Origin: Paracoccus methylarcula
GTDB lineage: Bacteria; Pseudomonadota; Alphaproteobacteria; Rhodobacterales; Rhodobacteraceae
Direction: 5' to 3'
Assembly (NCBI RefSeq): GCF_003007735.2
Contig: NZ_PXNQ02000003.1
Span: forward strand, 62,001 to 126,000
Length of the DNA stretch: 64,000 nucleotides
How positions within the stretch are numbered: position 1 is the first letter of the stretch; the number at the start of each line of letters is the position of its first letter. The notes below the pieces were generated by a model. The model was not told the origin of the DNA. It did no database searches and worked only from the letters and a program-made list of their open reading frames with translations. Positions 17,546-26,644 of this stretch are shown here, in pieces. A program made the translations under genes and the position numbers.

Positions 17546-18961
17546 TCAGCCGGAAATAGGTAATATTGCCCCCGGATTCATGATGCCTGCGGGATCCAGC
17601 GCCTGCTTGATCGCCCGCATCGCCGCCAGCCGCGCGGGATCGCCCCAACGTGCCAGGTCGCCGGTTTTCAGGCGGCCCACACCATGCTCCGCCGAGAACG
17701 AGCCGCCGCGCGCGACGACCATCTGATGAATGCGATAGGACAAGTCGCGGCGGATATCGTCGTAATCGTCACGATGCCGTCCCCGGGCCGGGAACAGGTT
17801 GTAATGCAGGTTGCCGTCGCCCAGATGGCCAAAGCAATTGATCCACATATCGCCCTGCTCGGCCAGCATTGTCCCGGCATCGCGGATGAACCCGGCGATC
17901 TCGGACAAGGGCAGGCTGATATCATGGCTGGCAATCGCCCCGACAGCGCGGTTCGCCTCGGGGATATGTTCGCGCAGGTTCCAGAACTCCCCGGCCTGCT
18001 GTCCCGATTGCGCGATCACGCCGTCGCTGACCAGCCCCGCCTCTGCCCCCGCGACGAACAGCTCTTCCAGCGCCGAATCCGCCGCCAATCCGGCGGGAAG
18101 CCCGACCTCGACCAGCGCCATCCAGTCCGGGCGCGTCTCGAAGGGTTGCCGGATCTGCGGGAAATGCTCGGACAGGAATTCAAGCCCCTGCCCCGAGATC
18201 AGCTCGAACGCGGTCACGCCCCCGGCCATGCGGTCTTGCGCCAGGGACAACAATCGCAAGGCAGCCTCGGGGCTGTCCACGACCAGCATCGCCACGCCCG
18301 TTTCGGCCGGAACCGGGGCAAGCACCAGCGATGCCGCCGTGATGATCCCCAATGTGCCCTCGGCGCCAATCAGCAGGTCACGCAGGTCGTAGCCGGTATT
18401 GTCCTTTCGCAACCGCTTGAGATCATGCATGATCTCGCCCGAAGGCAACACCGCTTCTATCCCCAGGCACAGCGCCCGCGCATTGCCATGGCGCAGCACG
18501 TTGACCCCGCCCGCATTGGTCGAGAGCACACCGCCGATCTGCGCCGTCCCCTGCGCCGCCAGCGACAGCGGGAACTGCCGCCCGGCCTCGGCCGCCGCGT
18601 CGCGAGCCTGCTGCAATGTCGCGCCTGCCTCGGCCAGCATCACGCCCTCATCGGCGAACACCCCACGGATCGCCGTCATCCGCTCCAGCGACAGGACCAG
18701 TGGCGCGGGACCGTCGGACATCACCTGCCCTCCGACAAGCCCGGTGCCGCCGCCGCGCGGGACGATGGGCACATGCATATCCGCGCAGGCGCGCACCACC
18801 GCCGCCGCCTCCTCGACATCGCGCGGCGCGGCGATCAGCCCGGCCTGCCCGAAGAACCGCCCCCTCGGCTCTTCGAGATAGGCGGGGGAGAGGTCACGCA
18901 GAACGCCTTCGGGCAGGCGTTTTGCCAGCTTCTCATCGGCGGGATTCAGGGTCATGACCAT
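17546..18961 (-). CDS. FAD-linked oxidase, 2-hydroxyacid dehydrogenase (GlcD/D-lactate dehydrogenase type)
   Basis: A 471-residue flavoprotein with an N-terminal FAD_binding_4 (VAO) domain (VPIVPRGGGTGLVGGQV; AQGTAQIGGVLSTNAGGVNVLRHG; GAEGTLGIITAASL) and a C-terminal FAD-oxidase_C domain ending with the signature FSAEHGVGRLKTGDLARWGDP. Such enzymes oxidise D-2-hydroxyacids (D-lactate, glycolate, D-2-hydroxyglutarate) and pass electrons to quinone or an electron-transfer flavoprotein. No glcE/glcF partners are adjacent. It starts 24 bases after the GNAT stop with AAGGA close to the first ATG, so it is probably the last gene of the thrC-M16-GNAT transcript. Substrate not assigned. Confidence 0.88.
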   Translation of the reverse strand: MVMTLNPADEKLAKRLPEGVLRDLSPAYLEEPRGRFFGQAGLIAAPRDVEEAAAVVRACADMHVPIVPRGGGTGLVGGQVMSDGPAPLVLSLERMTAIRGVFADEGVMLAEAGATLQQARDAAAEAGRQFPLSLAAQGTAQIGGVLSTNAGGVNVLRHGNARALCLGIEAVLPSGEIMHDLKRLRKDNTGYDLRDLLIGAEGTLGIITAASLVLAPVPAETGVAMLVVDSPEAALRLLSLAQDRMAGGVTAFELISGQGLEFLSEHFPQIRQPFETRPDWMALVEVGLPAGLAADSALEELFVAGAEAGLVSDGVIAQSGQQAGEFWNLREHIPEANRAVGAIASHDISLPLSEIAGFIRDAGTMLAEQGDMWINCFGHLGDGNLHYNLFPARGRHRDDYDDIRRDLSYRIHQMVVARGGSFSAEHGVGRLKTGDLARWGDPARLAAMRAIKQALDPAGIMNPGAILPISG

Positions 18962-18985
18962 GTTTTCCTTCTAGTTCCCGGCGGG

Positions 18986-19570
18986 TCAGCGTGCTTCGCT
19001 ACGCCCACGCCGGTCGCTCCGCAGATTGGCGTAGAGCACGTGGTTTCGCCAGCGCCCATTGATCTGCAGATAGCTTTGCGCGACGCCTTCATATTTGAAA
19101 CCCGACCGCTCCAGCACCCCGCGCGAGGCGGCGTTTTCCGGCAGGCAGGCGGCCTCGATCCGGGACAGGTCGAGCGTGGTGAATGCGTGATGCACCAAGA
19201 CCCCGATCGCCTCGCGCATATAACCCTGACGCGCGAAGGGTTTGCCGATCCAATAGCCGATGGTCCCGGTCTGCGCGGGACCACGGCGGATATTGTCCAG
19301 CGTGATCGCCCCCAGCAGCACCCCGTCGCGGCGCAGCAGGAACAGCGGCAGGGCAGTGCCGCCCTTGCTGGCCCGTGCGGCCCAGTAGACGCGGTTGGTA
19401 AAGCTCTTGCGCGTCAGGTGATCGGGGGACCAGACCGGCTCCCACGGGGTCAGGAAATCGCGGCTTTCGATGCGCAGCGCCGACCAGGCGTTGAAATCCG
19501 CATGGGCGGGCAGCCGCAGCACGATCCGCTCGGCCTCAAGCCGGACGGGGCGTCGCCGCAGGAACAGCAT
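18986..19570 (-). CDS. GNAT-family N-acetyltransferase (RimJ/RimL type)
   Basis: A 194-residue acetyltransferase. GTIGYWIGKPFARQGYMREAI is the acetyl-CoA binding motif region, and RIEAACLPENAASRGVLERSGFKYEG is the typical RimJ/RimL C-terminal block, in which new N-acetyl acceptors are often ribosomal protein N-termini. Its ATG shares one base with the stop of the M16 peptidase gene (TGATG), so it is translationally coupled to it. The thrC-M16 peptidase-GNAT order is one I associate with other Rhodobacteraceae. Target unknown. Confidence 0.88.
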   Translation of the reverse strand: MLFLRRRPVRLEAERIVLRLPAHADFNAWSALRIESRDFLTPWEPVWSPDHLTRKSFTNRVYWAARASKGGTALPLFLLRRDGVLLGAITLDNIRRGPAQTGTIGYWIGKPFARQGYMREAIGVLVHHAFTTLDLSRIEAACLPENAASRGVLERSGFKYEGVAQSYLQINGRWRNHVLYANLRSDRRGRSEAR

Positions 19571-20844
19571 CAGGCGGCAAGCCGTTCTGCCAGCGCCTCG
19601 CGCGGGGGCGCATGATCCACCGGGCCGTAAAGCGCGAGCGCCGGGCGGGACCGGCCGATCAGACGCTCGGCATGGGCGCGGACATCGGCAAGGCTGACCG
19701 AGGCGATGCGCTCGGCCACTTCGGCGGGATCCATCACCCTGCCCCAGATCGCCAGCACCCGCGCGATCCGCTCGGCCTGCGCCGAGGGGCTTTCCAGCCC
19801 CATCAGCAGACCGGCACGAAGCTGCGCCTTGGCGCGCGCCACCTCTGTCTCAGAGAGGTCGCCTGCGGCCCGCCTGATCTCGTCGATGGTCAGATTGGCG
19901 AGGTCGGCGATATCCTCGCCCCCGGTCCCGGCATAGATCGTCATCATCCCGGTATCGTCATGGAAACCCGACTGCGCAAAGATCGTATAGCACAGCCCGC
20001 GCTCTTCCCGGATTTTCTGGAACAGACGAGAGGACATCCCGCCCCCAAGCGCCGCCGAGAATATCTGTGCCGCGTAGAAATCCGGCGCGAGATAGCCCGG
20101 CCCTTCCAGCGCCATGGCAAAATGCGCCTGCTCCAGTTTCTTGACATGGCGCACCTCGCGGCCCTGCCAGACGGCACCCTCGCGCGGGGCTTGCAGGATC
20201 GGGGCCAGATGGCCGAAAGCCGCCTCGGCCAATCGCACCATGCGGTCGTGATCCACGGCCCCCGCCGCCGCCACGATCATCTGGCCGGGGCCATAATTCT
20301 CGGCAACGAAACCGGCCAGATCGGTGCGGCCAAAGCTGCTGACCCGCTCTGCCGGGCCAAGGATCGGCCGGCCGATGGCCTGGTCGGGATAGGCGGCCTC
20401 TTGCAGCCAGTCGAAGATCACATCATCGGGCGTGTCCAGAGACTGCCCGATTTCCTGCAGGATCACGCCACGCTCGATCTCGATCTCGCGCTGATCAAAG
20501 ACCGGGTTCAGGACGATATCCGAGATCACGTCGAAGGCCAGATCGACATCATCCTCGAGCACCCGCACGTAATAGGCGGTCGCATCGCGCGAGGTATAGG
20601 CGTTGATGAAACCGCCCACATCCTCGATCGCCTCGGCGATCTGCAGGGCGCTGCGGGTCCTGGTGCCCTTGAAGGCCATATGCTCCAGGAAATGGGCGAC
20701 ACCGTTCTGCTCGACCCGCTCGTTCCGCCCGCCCGCGCTGACCCATATGCCGAGGGACGTGGAATGCAGCCCCGGCATCTCGCGCGTCGCGACACGCAAT
20801 CCGTTGGGCAGGGTGGTCAGGCGCAAATGGGGATCGGTGGTCAA
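19570..20844 (-). CDS. M16 family zinc peptidase (mitochondrial processing peptidase-like)
   Basis: A 424-residue single-module M16B peptidase. The inverted zinc motif HFLEH is in NGVAHFLEHMAFKGT, with the third ligand Glu in EIEIERGVILQEI. The C-terminal half has AAQIFSAALGGGMSSRLFQKIREERGLCY, the substrate-binding region of the family. It resembles the alphaproteobacterial relative of the mitochondrial processing peptidase beta subunit. No signal peptide is seen, so a cytosolic role is likely. Its start overlaps the thrC stop by four bases, and the GNAT start overlaps its own stop. Confidence 0.93.
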   Translation of the reverse strand: MTTDPHLRLTTLPNGLRVATREMPGLHSTSLGIWVSAGGRNERVEQNGVAHFLEHMAFKGTRTRSALQIAEAIEDVGGFINAYTSRDATAYYVRVLEDDVDLAFDVISDIVLNPVFDQREIEIERGVILQEIGQSLDTPDDVIFDWLQEAAYPDQAIGRPILGPAERVSSFGRTDLAGFVAENYGPGQMIVAAAGAVDHDRMVRLAEAAFGHLAPILQAPREGAVWQGREVRHVKKLEQAHFAMALEGPGYLAPDFYAAQIFSAALGGGMSSRLFQKIREERGLCYTIFAQSGFHDDTGMMTIYAGTGGEDIADLANLTIDEIRRAAGDLSETEVARAKAQLRAGLLMGLESPSAQAERIARVLAIWGRVMDPAEVAERIASVSLADVRAHAERLIGRSRPALALYGPVDHAPPREALAERLAA

Positions 20845-22223
20845 TTCGTTCTCCGTTCGAGGATCAGCGATTTCAGCGCCTCTACATCATTTTCGACGCG
20901 TGTCACAGTTTCGGGCAGGTCGAACAGATCCGCCATATGCGGCGGCAGGTCCGGACGGACACCCACCGCCCGCTCGACCGCGTCGGGGAATTTCGCCGGA
21001 TGCGCTGTTGCCAGGGTCACCATCGGCACGCCCGGCTCGATATTCTGCCGCGCGACGGCCGCCCCGATGGCACTGTGCGGGCACAGGATCTCGCCCGTTT
21101 CCTCGCGGATGGTGCGGATCATCGCCAGCGTCTCGTCCTCGGACACCCGGCCCGAGACATAGAACTCGCGCAGCGCCTGCAAGGCACCCTGGCTGATCGT
21201 GAAGCCGCCGGCTTTCAACTCTTCCATGATCTGGCGGATCGCCCCGGCATCCTTGCCATAGGCCAGATACAGCGCCCGCTCGAAATTCGAACTGACCTGG
21301 ATATCCATCGAGGGCGAGATCGAAGGCTCGACCGTGCCGACCCGGTATTCGCCGCTGCTCAGGGCGCGGTGCAGGATGTCGTTCTGGTTCGTCGCCACGA
21401 TCAGGCGGCGGATCGGCAGCCCCATCGCGCGGGCGAAGGAACCCGCCAGGATATCGCCGAAATTACCGGTCGGGACGGTGAAATCCAACTCGCGATGCGG
21501 CGCGCCAAGGCTGACCGCTGCGGTGAAATAGTAGACGATCTGCGCCACCACCCGAGCCCAGTTGATGCTGTTCACCCCCGCCAGCCCGACCTCGTCCCGG
21601 AAGTCATGGTCGTTGAACAGGTCCTTCAGCCGCGCCTGGCAATCGTCGAAATGCCCGGCAACGGCCAGCGCATGGACATTGGCGGCATCCGGCGTGGTCA
21701 TCTGCCTGCGCTGAACCTCGCTGACCCGGCCATGCGGGAACATGATGAACACGTCGACATTGTCGATGCCCTTGAACGCCTCGATCGCGGCCGAGCCGGT
21801 ATCGCCCGAGGTCGCGCCCACGATGGTGATCCGCTGCCCCGACCGCTTCAGCGCGATCTCGAAGAGCTGCGCGATCAGTTGCATCGCGAAATCCTTGAAG
21901 GCCAGTGTCGGGCCGTGGAACAGCTCCAGCAGGTGATGGCCTGGGGCAAGCTGTTTCAGCGGAGCGCGCGCCGCGTGATTGATGCGGGCATAGGCGCGGG
22001 CAATCGCGCCGCGCAGCTCGTCCTCGGTAAAGCAGTCGCCGGTATAGGGGCGGATGACGCGATAGGCGACCTCTTCATAGGGCAGCCCTTCGAGCGCGGC
22101 GATATCCTCCATGACCGGCACGGTCTCGGGCAGATACAGCCCGCCATCGCGCGCCAATCCAGAAAGCATCGCCTGTTCAAAGTTCAAAACCGGGGCCTCA
22201 CCCCGTGTCGAGACGTAACGCAT
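20841..22223 (-). CDS. thrC: Threonine synthase
   Basis: Converts O-phosphohomoserine to threonine, the last step of threonine synthesis. The 460-residue PLP enzyme is the long (fold II, yeast/E. coli) type. The PLP Lys is in GPTLAFKDFAMQL, the phosphate-binding loop is GATSGDTGSAAIEAF, and VPTGNFGDILAGSFARAMGLP is a further hallmark. It begins ten bases after the SURF1 stop and overlaps the M16 peptidase start, so threonine synthesis appears to be transcribed with the cytochrome oxidase assembly genes. Confidence 0.95.
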   Translation of the reverse strand: MRYVSTRGEAPVLNFEQAMLSGLARDGGLYLPETVPVMEDIAALEGLPYEEVAYRVIRPYTGDCFTEDELRGAIARAYARINHAARAPLKQLAPGHHLLELFHGPTLAFKDFAMQLIAQLFEIALKRSGQRITIVGATSGDTGSAAIEAFKGIDNVDVFIMFPHGRVSEVQRRQMTTPDAANVHALAVAGHFDDCQARLKDLFNDHDFRDEVGLAGVNSINWARVVAQIVYYFTAAVSLGAPHRELDFTVPTGNFGDILAGSFARAMGLPIRRLIVATNQNDILHRALSSGEYRVGTVEPSISPSMDIQVSSNFERALYLAYGKDAGAIRQIMEELKAGGFTISQGALQALREFYVSGRVSEDETLAMIRTIREETGEILCPHSAIGAAVARQNIEPGVPMVTLATAHPAKFPDAVERAVGVRPDLPPHMADLFDLPETVTRVENDVEALKSLILERRTN

Positions 22224-22233
22224 CGCCGATCCT

Positions 22234-22905
22234 TCAATATCTCCGCTGCCTGATACGCCAGATCAGCGCGGCTGTCATCCCTGCCCAGACAGCAGCAATC
22301 ATGAACCATTGCACGGCATAGGACAGGTGGTTGTTCGGGATCCCCTCGATGGCGACGGGGATGGGCTCGACCCCTTGCGCATCGCCTTCGACGAAACTGG
22401 CGACGACCAGGACGGGCTGTGTCTCCAGCGCATCGGCCATGGCGGGGACATCGCGGGCGAACCAGATATTCTCGTCAAGGTTCGGCGCCGGGGTCGAGCC
22501 GCTCTTTTCATTCGGCCAATGCAGGTTGCCGCGGATGGTCAGCCGGACCGGACCGCGTTCGACATGGCGCGCCTCTTGCGGGACGAAACCGCGGTCCACC
22601 ATGATCTTCCGCCCGTCATCGGTGATGAAGCCCGAGACGATCTGGTAACCGCCGCCCTGCTCCTTGGTATGGGACAGCAGGTCGAGTTCGTCACCCGTGG
22701 TGGTGCCGCTGACGGTCACCGGCAGGTATTTCATCGATGGATCGACCTGCGCGGGCAAGGGCACGGCCGGGGCGTCGATCTGCGCCTGGATCTCGGCCAA
22801 CATCCCCTCTTTCCATCCCATCCGCTGCAATTGCCAGATGCCAAGTCCGATCAGGATGGCACAGCCGACCACGCCAAGGATCAGGGGAAAGAGATAGCGG
22901 CGCAT
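22234..22905 (-). CDS. SURF1 family cytochrome oxidase assembly protein
   Basis: SURF1 proteins help insert haem a into subunit I of aa3-type oxidase. The 223-residue protein has one membrane segment near each end (residues 3-22, YLFPLILGVVGCAILIGLGI; about 200-218, WFMIAAVWAGMTAALIW) and a periplasmic middle with YQIVSGFITDDGRKIMVDRGFVP. I chose the start at MRRYLFP (22905), which places the first membrane segment at the N-terminus; a longer frame from 22941 runs into the terminator hairpin. It lies between ctaE and thrC. Confidence 0.9.
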   Translation of the reverse strand: MRRYLFPLILGVVGCAILIGLGIWQLQRMGWKEGMLAEIQAQIDAPAVPLPAQVDPSMKYLPVTVSGTTTGDELDLLSHTKEQGGGYQIVSGFITDDGRKIMVDRGFVPQEARHVERGPVRLTIRGNLHWPNEKSGSTPAPNLDENIWFARDVPAMADALETQPVLVVASFVEGDAQGVEPIPVAIEGIPNNHLSYAVQWFMIAAVWAGMTAALIWRIRQRRY

Positions 22906-22944
22906 GGGAGATGGAAAGCCTTCGATGCGGGTAAAACCCAAATG

Positions 22945-22978
22945 AAAACGCGCGGGGTTTCGACCCCGCGCGTCACCT
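22945..22978 (-). terminator. rho-independent terminator between ctaE and surf1
   Basis: ACGCGCGGGG (22948-22957) pairs perfectly with CCCCGCGCGT (22964-22973) around TTTCGA. On the minus strand the stem is followed by TTTC. It can end or attenuate the ctaC-ctaE transcript before surf1-thrC. Confidence 0.8.
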
Positions 22979-22995
22979 TATTACCGGTGGGGAGA

Positions 22996-23796
22996 TCAGC
23001 TGCCCCAGATATAGATCACGGCAAACAGGAACAGCCAGACCACGTCGACGAAGTGCCAATACCAGGCGGCGGCCTCGAAGCCGACATGTTGCTCTTGCGT
23101 CATCTGCCCCTTCTTGAAGCGGAGAAGGCAGACCAGCAGGAAGATCGTGCCGATGATGACATGCAGACCATGAAAGCCCGTGGCCAGGAAGAACGCGCCG
23201 GCATAGGCGGTGTCGGACAGGCCGAACTGCGCATGGCTGTATTCATAGGCCTGCAAGACGGTAAAGAACGCGCCGAGCACGACCGCGACGATCAGGCCGT
23301 TGATGGTGGTCTTGCGATCGCCCTCATGCACCCAGGCATGGTGCGCCCAGGTCACGGCAACACCCGACAGCAGCAGGATCAGCGTGTTGATGAAGGGCAG
23401 ATGCCAGGCATCGAAGGTCACGATCCCCTCGGGTGGCCAGACGCCATCCCTGATCGGGCTTTCCGGACCCATCGGATACATCGCGTTCTTGATGAAGTTC
23501 CAGAACCAGGCGACGAAGAACATCACCTCGGAGATGATGAACAGGATGAAGCCGTATTGCAGCCCGATGCGGACCACCGGGGTATGATCGCCGGTTTCGC
23601 CCTCGCGGATCACATCGGCCCACCAGCTATACATGACATAGAGGACGCCGACAAAGCCGATCAGGAACATCCATGGGCCATGATCCTGCATCCACATCAC
23701 GGCGCCGAACAGCATGATGAAGGCCGAAACCGCACCGATGAAGGGCCAGATGGAGGGCGGAAGAATATGATAATCGTGGTTCTTTGCGTGCGCCAT
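22996..23796 (-). CDS. ctaE: Cytochrome c oxidase subunit III
   Basis: Subunit III of the aa3-type haem-copper oxidase, 266 residues with seven predicted membrane helices. It opens [19 protein letters not shown] and contains [19 protein letters not shown] with the conserved membrane Glu, [16 protein letters not shown] and [14 protein letters not shown] near the C-terminus, all standard for CoxIII. It protects the catalytic subunit during turnover and supports proton uptake. It is the fifth gene of the ctaC-ctaB-orf-ctaG-ctaE operon and is followed by a terminator. Confidence 0.96.
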   Translation of the reverse strand: MAHAKNHDYHILPPSIWPFIGAVSAFIMLFGAVMWMQDHGPWMFLIGFVGVLYVMYSWWADVIREGETGDHTPVVRIGLQYGFILFIISEVMFFVAWFWNFIKNAMYPMGPESPIRDGVWPPEGIVTFDAWHLPFINTLILLLSGVAVTWAHHAWVHEGDRKTTINGLIVAVVLGAFFTVLQAYEYSHAQFGLSDTAYAGAFFLATGFHGLHVIIGTIFLLVCLLRFKKGQMTQEQHVGFEAAAWYWHFVDVVWLFLFAVIYIWGS

Positions 23797-23822
23797 ATGT
23801 GAGTCCCCGTCGGCTCCTCGGA

Positions 23823-24386
23823 TCAGTTGACGTTATTCGCCGGGGCCGCGTCAAGCACGGCCTGCTTCGGCTCGGTCCGGTGGAAGGTATAGGACAAGGT
23901 AATGTCCCGCACCCAGCTTGCATCCCGATCTTCCAGAAGTTCGGGATCGACATAGAAATTGACCGGCATCTCGACCCGTTCGCCGGGCTTCAAAGTCTGC
24001 TCGGTAAAGCAGAAGCACTGGATCTTGCTGAAATAATATCCCGCCACCTCGGGCGCGACGTTATAGCTGGCGGTGCCGGTGATCGTCTCGTCGGTCGTGT
24101 TGACGGCCTCGTAATAGGCCATCGCGTTCTCGCCGATCTGGACATCCATCCTGGTCTGCATGGGGCGGAAGGTCCAGCCGAGGTCCTCGTCCACATTGGC
24201 GTCGAAACGGACCCGGACGACCTCTTCCAGAACCTCGTCGGGGGCGGCGGTCGAAACCTGCGTCGTACCGCCGAAGCCGGTGACGCTGCAGAACCAGTTA
24301 TAGAAGGGTACGGCGGCCCAGGCCAGCGCCCCCATCGTCAGCACGACACCGACCAGGCTTAGGGCTGTGCGGGATTCGCGGCTCAT
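23823..24386 (-). CDS. ctaG: Cytochrome c oxidase assembly protein CtaG (Cox11 family)
   Basis: Delivers copper to the CuB site of oxidase subunit I. The 187-residue protein has an N-terminal membrane anchor ([32 protein letters not shown]) and a periplasmic copper domain with the Cox11 motif [13 protein letters not shown], containing the two copper-binding cysteines, and FYVDPELL. The start at 24386 overlaps the stop of the small membrane-protein gene by four bases. The gene order matches the Paracoccus cta operon. Confidence 0.95.
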   Translation of the reverse strand: MSRESRTALSLVGVVLTMGALAWAAVPFYNWFCSVTGFGGTTQVSTAAPDEVLEEVVRVRFDANVDEDLGWTFRPMQTRMDVQIGENAMAYYEAVNTTDETITGTASYNVAPEVAGYYFSKIQCFCFTEQTLKPGERVEMPVNFYVDPELLEDRDASWVRDITLSYTFHRTEPKQAVLDAAPANNVN

Positions 24387-24598
24387 TCGCTTGCCTCCTG
24401 CGCAGCCGGGGTTTCCTGTTCCAGCGGCGTGATCGACACGCGCGGCTGGTGATCATAGGCTTCCATCAGATCGCCCTGCCGGACCTTGACCACCGTCAGG
24501 CCAAAGACCAGCGCGACGAACCCGGCCAGCACCAGCCCCAACCCGACATTGCGCGAACGGCGACGGCGATGCAGTTCATGTTCGGTTTGCATCGGCAT
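24383..24598 (-). CDS. Small single-span membrane protein of the cta operon
   Basis: A 71-residue protein with a basic N-terminus (HRRRRSRN), one membrane helix ([20 protein letters not shown]) and an acidic C-terminal tail. An orf at this place between ctaB and ctaG is known in Paracoccus and related oxidase operons; its role is not established, though a part in oxidase assembly is plausible from position. The ATG at 24598 shares one base with the ctaB TGA (TGATG), which favours it over the ATG at 24592. Confidence 0.8.
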   Translation of the reverse strand: MPMQTEHELHRRRRSRNVGLGLVLAGFVALVFGLTVVKVRQGDLMEAYDHQPRVSITPLEQETPAAQEASE

Positions 24599-25515
24599 CA
24601 CCATGTCCCCACCCAATGTTGAACCAGCAATGCCAGGAAATGCAGGAACAGGTAATATAGCGACAGCTTGAAGACGCGCTTCTCGACCGCATAATCATCG
24701 GCAATCGCGGCATCCTCGTTCCGGCGCATGACACGCCATCCGCCCAGGATGAACAACGCATTCAGCACCACCGCCACGGCCAGGTAGACCGGCCCGCCGA
24801 CCGGGGTCAGCCCCAGCCAGATCGCGAAGGGCGCAAGAACCAGCGTATAGCCGAAGATGTGGCGGCGCGTGACGGCCCGGCCATGGGTCACGGTCAGCAT
24901 CGGCACGCCGGCCTTGTGGTAATCTTCCTTCATGAACAGCGCGAGCGCCCAGAAATGCGGCGGCGTCCAGAAGAAGATCAACGCGAACATCAGCAGGGAT
25001 TCGATGCTGATGCCGCCGGTCGCGCAGGCCCAACCGATCATCGGAGGGAAGGCGCCTGCCGCACCGCCGATAACGATATTCTGCGGCGTCCAGCGCTTCA
25101 GCCAGATCGTGTAGATCACCACGTAGAAGAAGATCGTGAAGGCGAGGAACCCGGCGGCGAACCAGTTCGCGGCCAGCCCCAGCATCATCACCGCGATGAC
25201 CGTAAGGCCAAGCCCCAGCCCCAATGCCTCGCCGCCGGTCACCCGGCCCGACGGGATCGGGCGCTTTTGCGTGCGGCGCATCACCGCATCGATATCGGCA
25301 TCATACCACATGTTCAGCGCGCCCGAGGCTCCGCCGCCCAGGGCGATGAACAGGACAGAACAGAATGCCACGAAAGGATGCACGGCAACCGGCGCCACCC
25401 ACAGCCCGACAAAGGCGGTGAAGACCACCAGCGACATCACCCGGGGCTTCAGCAACGCGACATAATCGCGAAACTCCGCCTCGGGGGCACCGTCATATGC
25501 GTGGGTATCGATCAT
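24598..25515 (-). CDS. ctaB: Protoheme IX farnesyltransferase (haem O synthase)
   Basis: Transfers a farnesyl group to haem b to make haem o, the precursor of haem a. The 305-residue UbiA-family protein has about nine membrane helices. The first Asp-rich active-site motif is in [23 protein letters not shown], and the second region has [26 protein letters not shown], both diagnostic for CtaB. It follows ctaC by 26 bases and overlaps the next small gene. Confidence 0.96.
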   Translation of the reverse strand: MIDTHAYDGAPEAEFRDYVALLKPRVMSLVVFTAFVGLWVAPVAVHPFVAFCSVLFIALGGGASGALNMWYDADIDAVMRRTQKRPIPSGRVTGGEALGLGLGLTVIAVMMLGLAANWFAAGFLAFTIFFYVVIYTIWLKRWTPQNIVIGGAAGAFPPMIGWACATGGISIESLLMFALIFFWTPPHFWALALFMKEDYHKAGVPMLTVTHGRAVTRRHIFGYTLVLAPFAIWLGLTPVGGPVYLAVAVVLNALFILGGWRVMRRNEDAAIADDYAVEKRVFKLSLYYLFLHFLALLVQHWVGTW

Positions 25516-25541
25516 TCCTGCGCGTATCTGTGTCTAGAGGA

Positions 25542-26444
25542 TCAGTTGGCCGCGGCCAGTTCGACCCCGGAATCGGATGTCAACAGGGCGGCCTGTTCTT
25601 CTTCGCTCAGGCTGCCGCCCTGCGCCTCGACCCAGGCGATGTATTTCTCGGGCGCGACTGCTTTCACGACGATCGGCATATAGGCATGGTTGATGCCGCA
25701 AAGCTCGCTGCACTGGCCGAAATAGACGCCTTCCTGTTCGACATTGAACCAGAGCTGCGCGATCCGGCCCGGCACGCCGTCCTGCTTGACGGCGAAGGCG
25801 GGCACGGTCCAGCTATGGATCACGTCATTGGCGGTCACCTGCACCAGCACGTTCTTGCCGACCGGGACGACAACCTCGGTATCGGTGGCAAGCAGGTATT
25901 CATCCTCGCTATAGCCGTTCTCGGCCAGCTCTTCCTTGGTCAGCATGATCGAATCGAAGCTGAGCTCGTTCTCGGGATATTCGTAGGACCAGTACCACTG
26001 GTTGCCGATTGCCTTGATCACCACGTCCGGATTCGGCGGCATTTCCTGGCTGCGGAACAGCGCCGGCAGAGAGAAGGCGCCGATCACGACCAGCACCAGC
26101 ACCGGCACCAATGTCCAGACGATCTCGACCGGGGTGTTATGGGTGAACTTGGCGGGAACCGGGTTCAAGCGGCTGTTATAACGGAAGATCACGATCAGCA
26201 GCAGCGCACAGACGAAAATGGTGATCAGGGTGATGATGATCAGGACGAAATGATCCAGCCATTGCTGATCGCGCGCCAGTTCGGTCGCGGCAGGCTGAAA
26301 ACCCATTCCCTTCGCAACCGGCTTGCCGATCACGGGCAGATCGCCCAGTACATCCTGTGCCAGAGCCGCCCCGGCCAACATCCCCGCCCCTGCGAGTCCC
26401 GTAGCCGCTCCTGCTGCACGCCGAATCAACGCTATTGCCATCAT
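25542..26444 (-). CDS. ctaC: Cytochrome c oxidase subunit II
   Basis: Accepts electrons from cytochrome c through the CuA centre. The 300-residue precursor has a signal peptide ([12 protein letters not shown]... to GAALAQ), two membrane helices (about residues 55-75 and 95-115) and a periplasmic cupredoxin domain. CuA ligands are seen in HSWTVPAF and [14 protein letters not shown], and [11 protein letters not shown] is the aromatic electron-entry patch. From memory, [15 protein letters not shown] after the signal peptide is almost the same as in Paracoccus denitrificans CtaC. The start at 26444 (MMAIA) fits that protein; a longer frame to 26492 is open but unlikely. First gene of the cta operon. 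Confidence 0.96.
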   Translation of the reverse strand: MMAIALIRRAAGAATGLAGAGMLAGAALAQDVLGDLPVIGKPVAKGMGFQPAATELARDQQWLDHFVLIIITLITIFVCALLLIVIFRYNSRLNPVPAKFTHNTPVEIVWTLVPVLVLVVIGAFSLPALFRSQEMPPNPDVVIKAIGNQWYWSYEYPENELSFDSIMLTKEELAENGYSEDEYLLATDTEVVVPVGKNVLVQVTANDVIHSWTVPAFAVKQDGVPGRIAQLWFNVEQEGVYFGQCSELCGINHAYMPIVVKAVAPEKYIAWVEAQGGSLSEEEQAALLTSDSGVELAAAN

Positions 26445-26514
26445 TCCATCCCGTCGCGTTTGGTGAGGCCAAAATGGCCGCAAGGGCCGCACGAGGCCGC
26501 CCCTTTCCCTTTCA

Positions 26515-26530
26515 CATAGACCGTTCTATG
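26515..26530. promoter_or_regulatory. Inverted repeat upstream of ctaC
   Basis: CATAGA (26515-26520) and TCTATG (26525-26530) are perfect inverted arms around CCGT, about 70 bases upstream of the ctaC start. The size and position fit an operator or part of the ctaC promoter in the gap shared with tldD. No regulator is known to me for this sequence. Confidence 0.35.
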
Positions 26531-26579
26531 ACCATATCTCGACCTCTCGGGCAAGTGATACATGGGAATTAGAAATGAA

Positions 26580-26603
26580 TTTCGGGGACCATGCGTCCCG
26601 AAA
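26580..26603 (+). promoter_or_regulatory. Leader hairpin upstream of tldD
   Basis: TTTCGGG (26580-26586) pairs with CCCGAAA (26597-26603); AC/GT inside extends it with one bulged G. It lies 42 bases before the tldD ATG and has no T run, so it looks like a leader structure rather than a terminator. Confidence 0.4.
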
Positions 26604-26644
26604 ACCCATCATCGCAAAGCCTGCGCCAACGGAGCCGCCCAACC

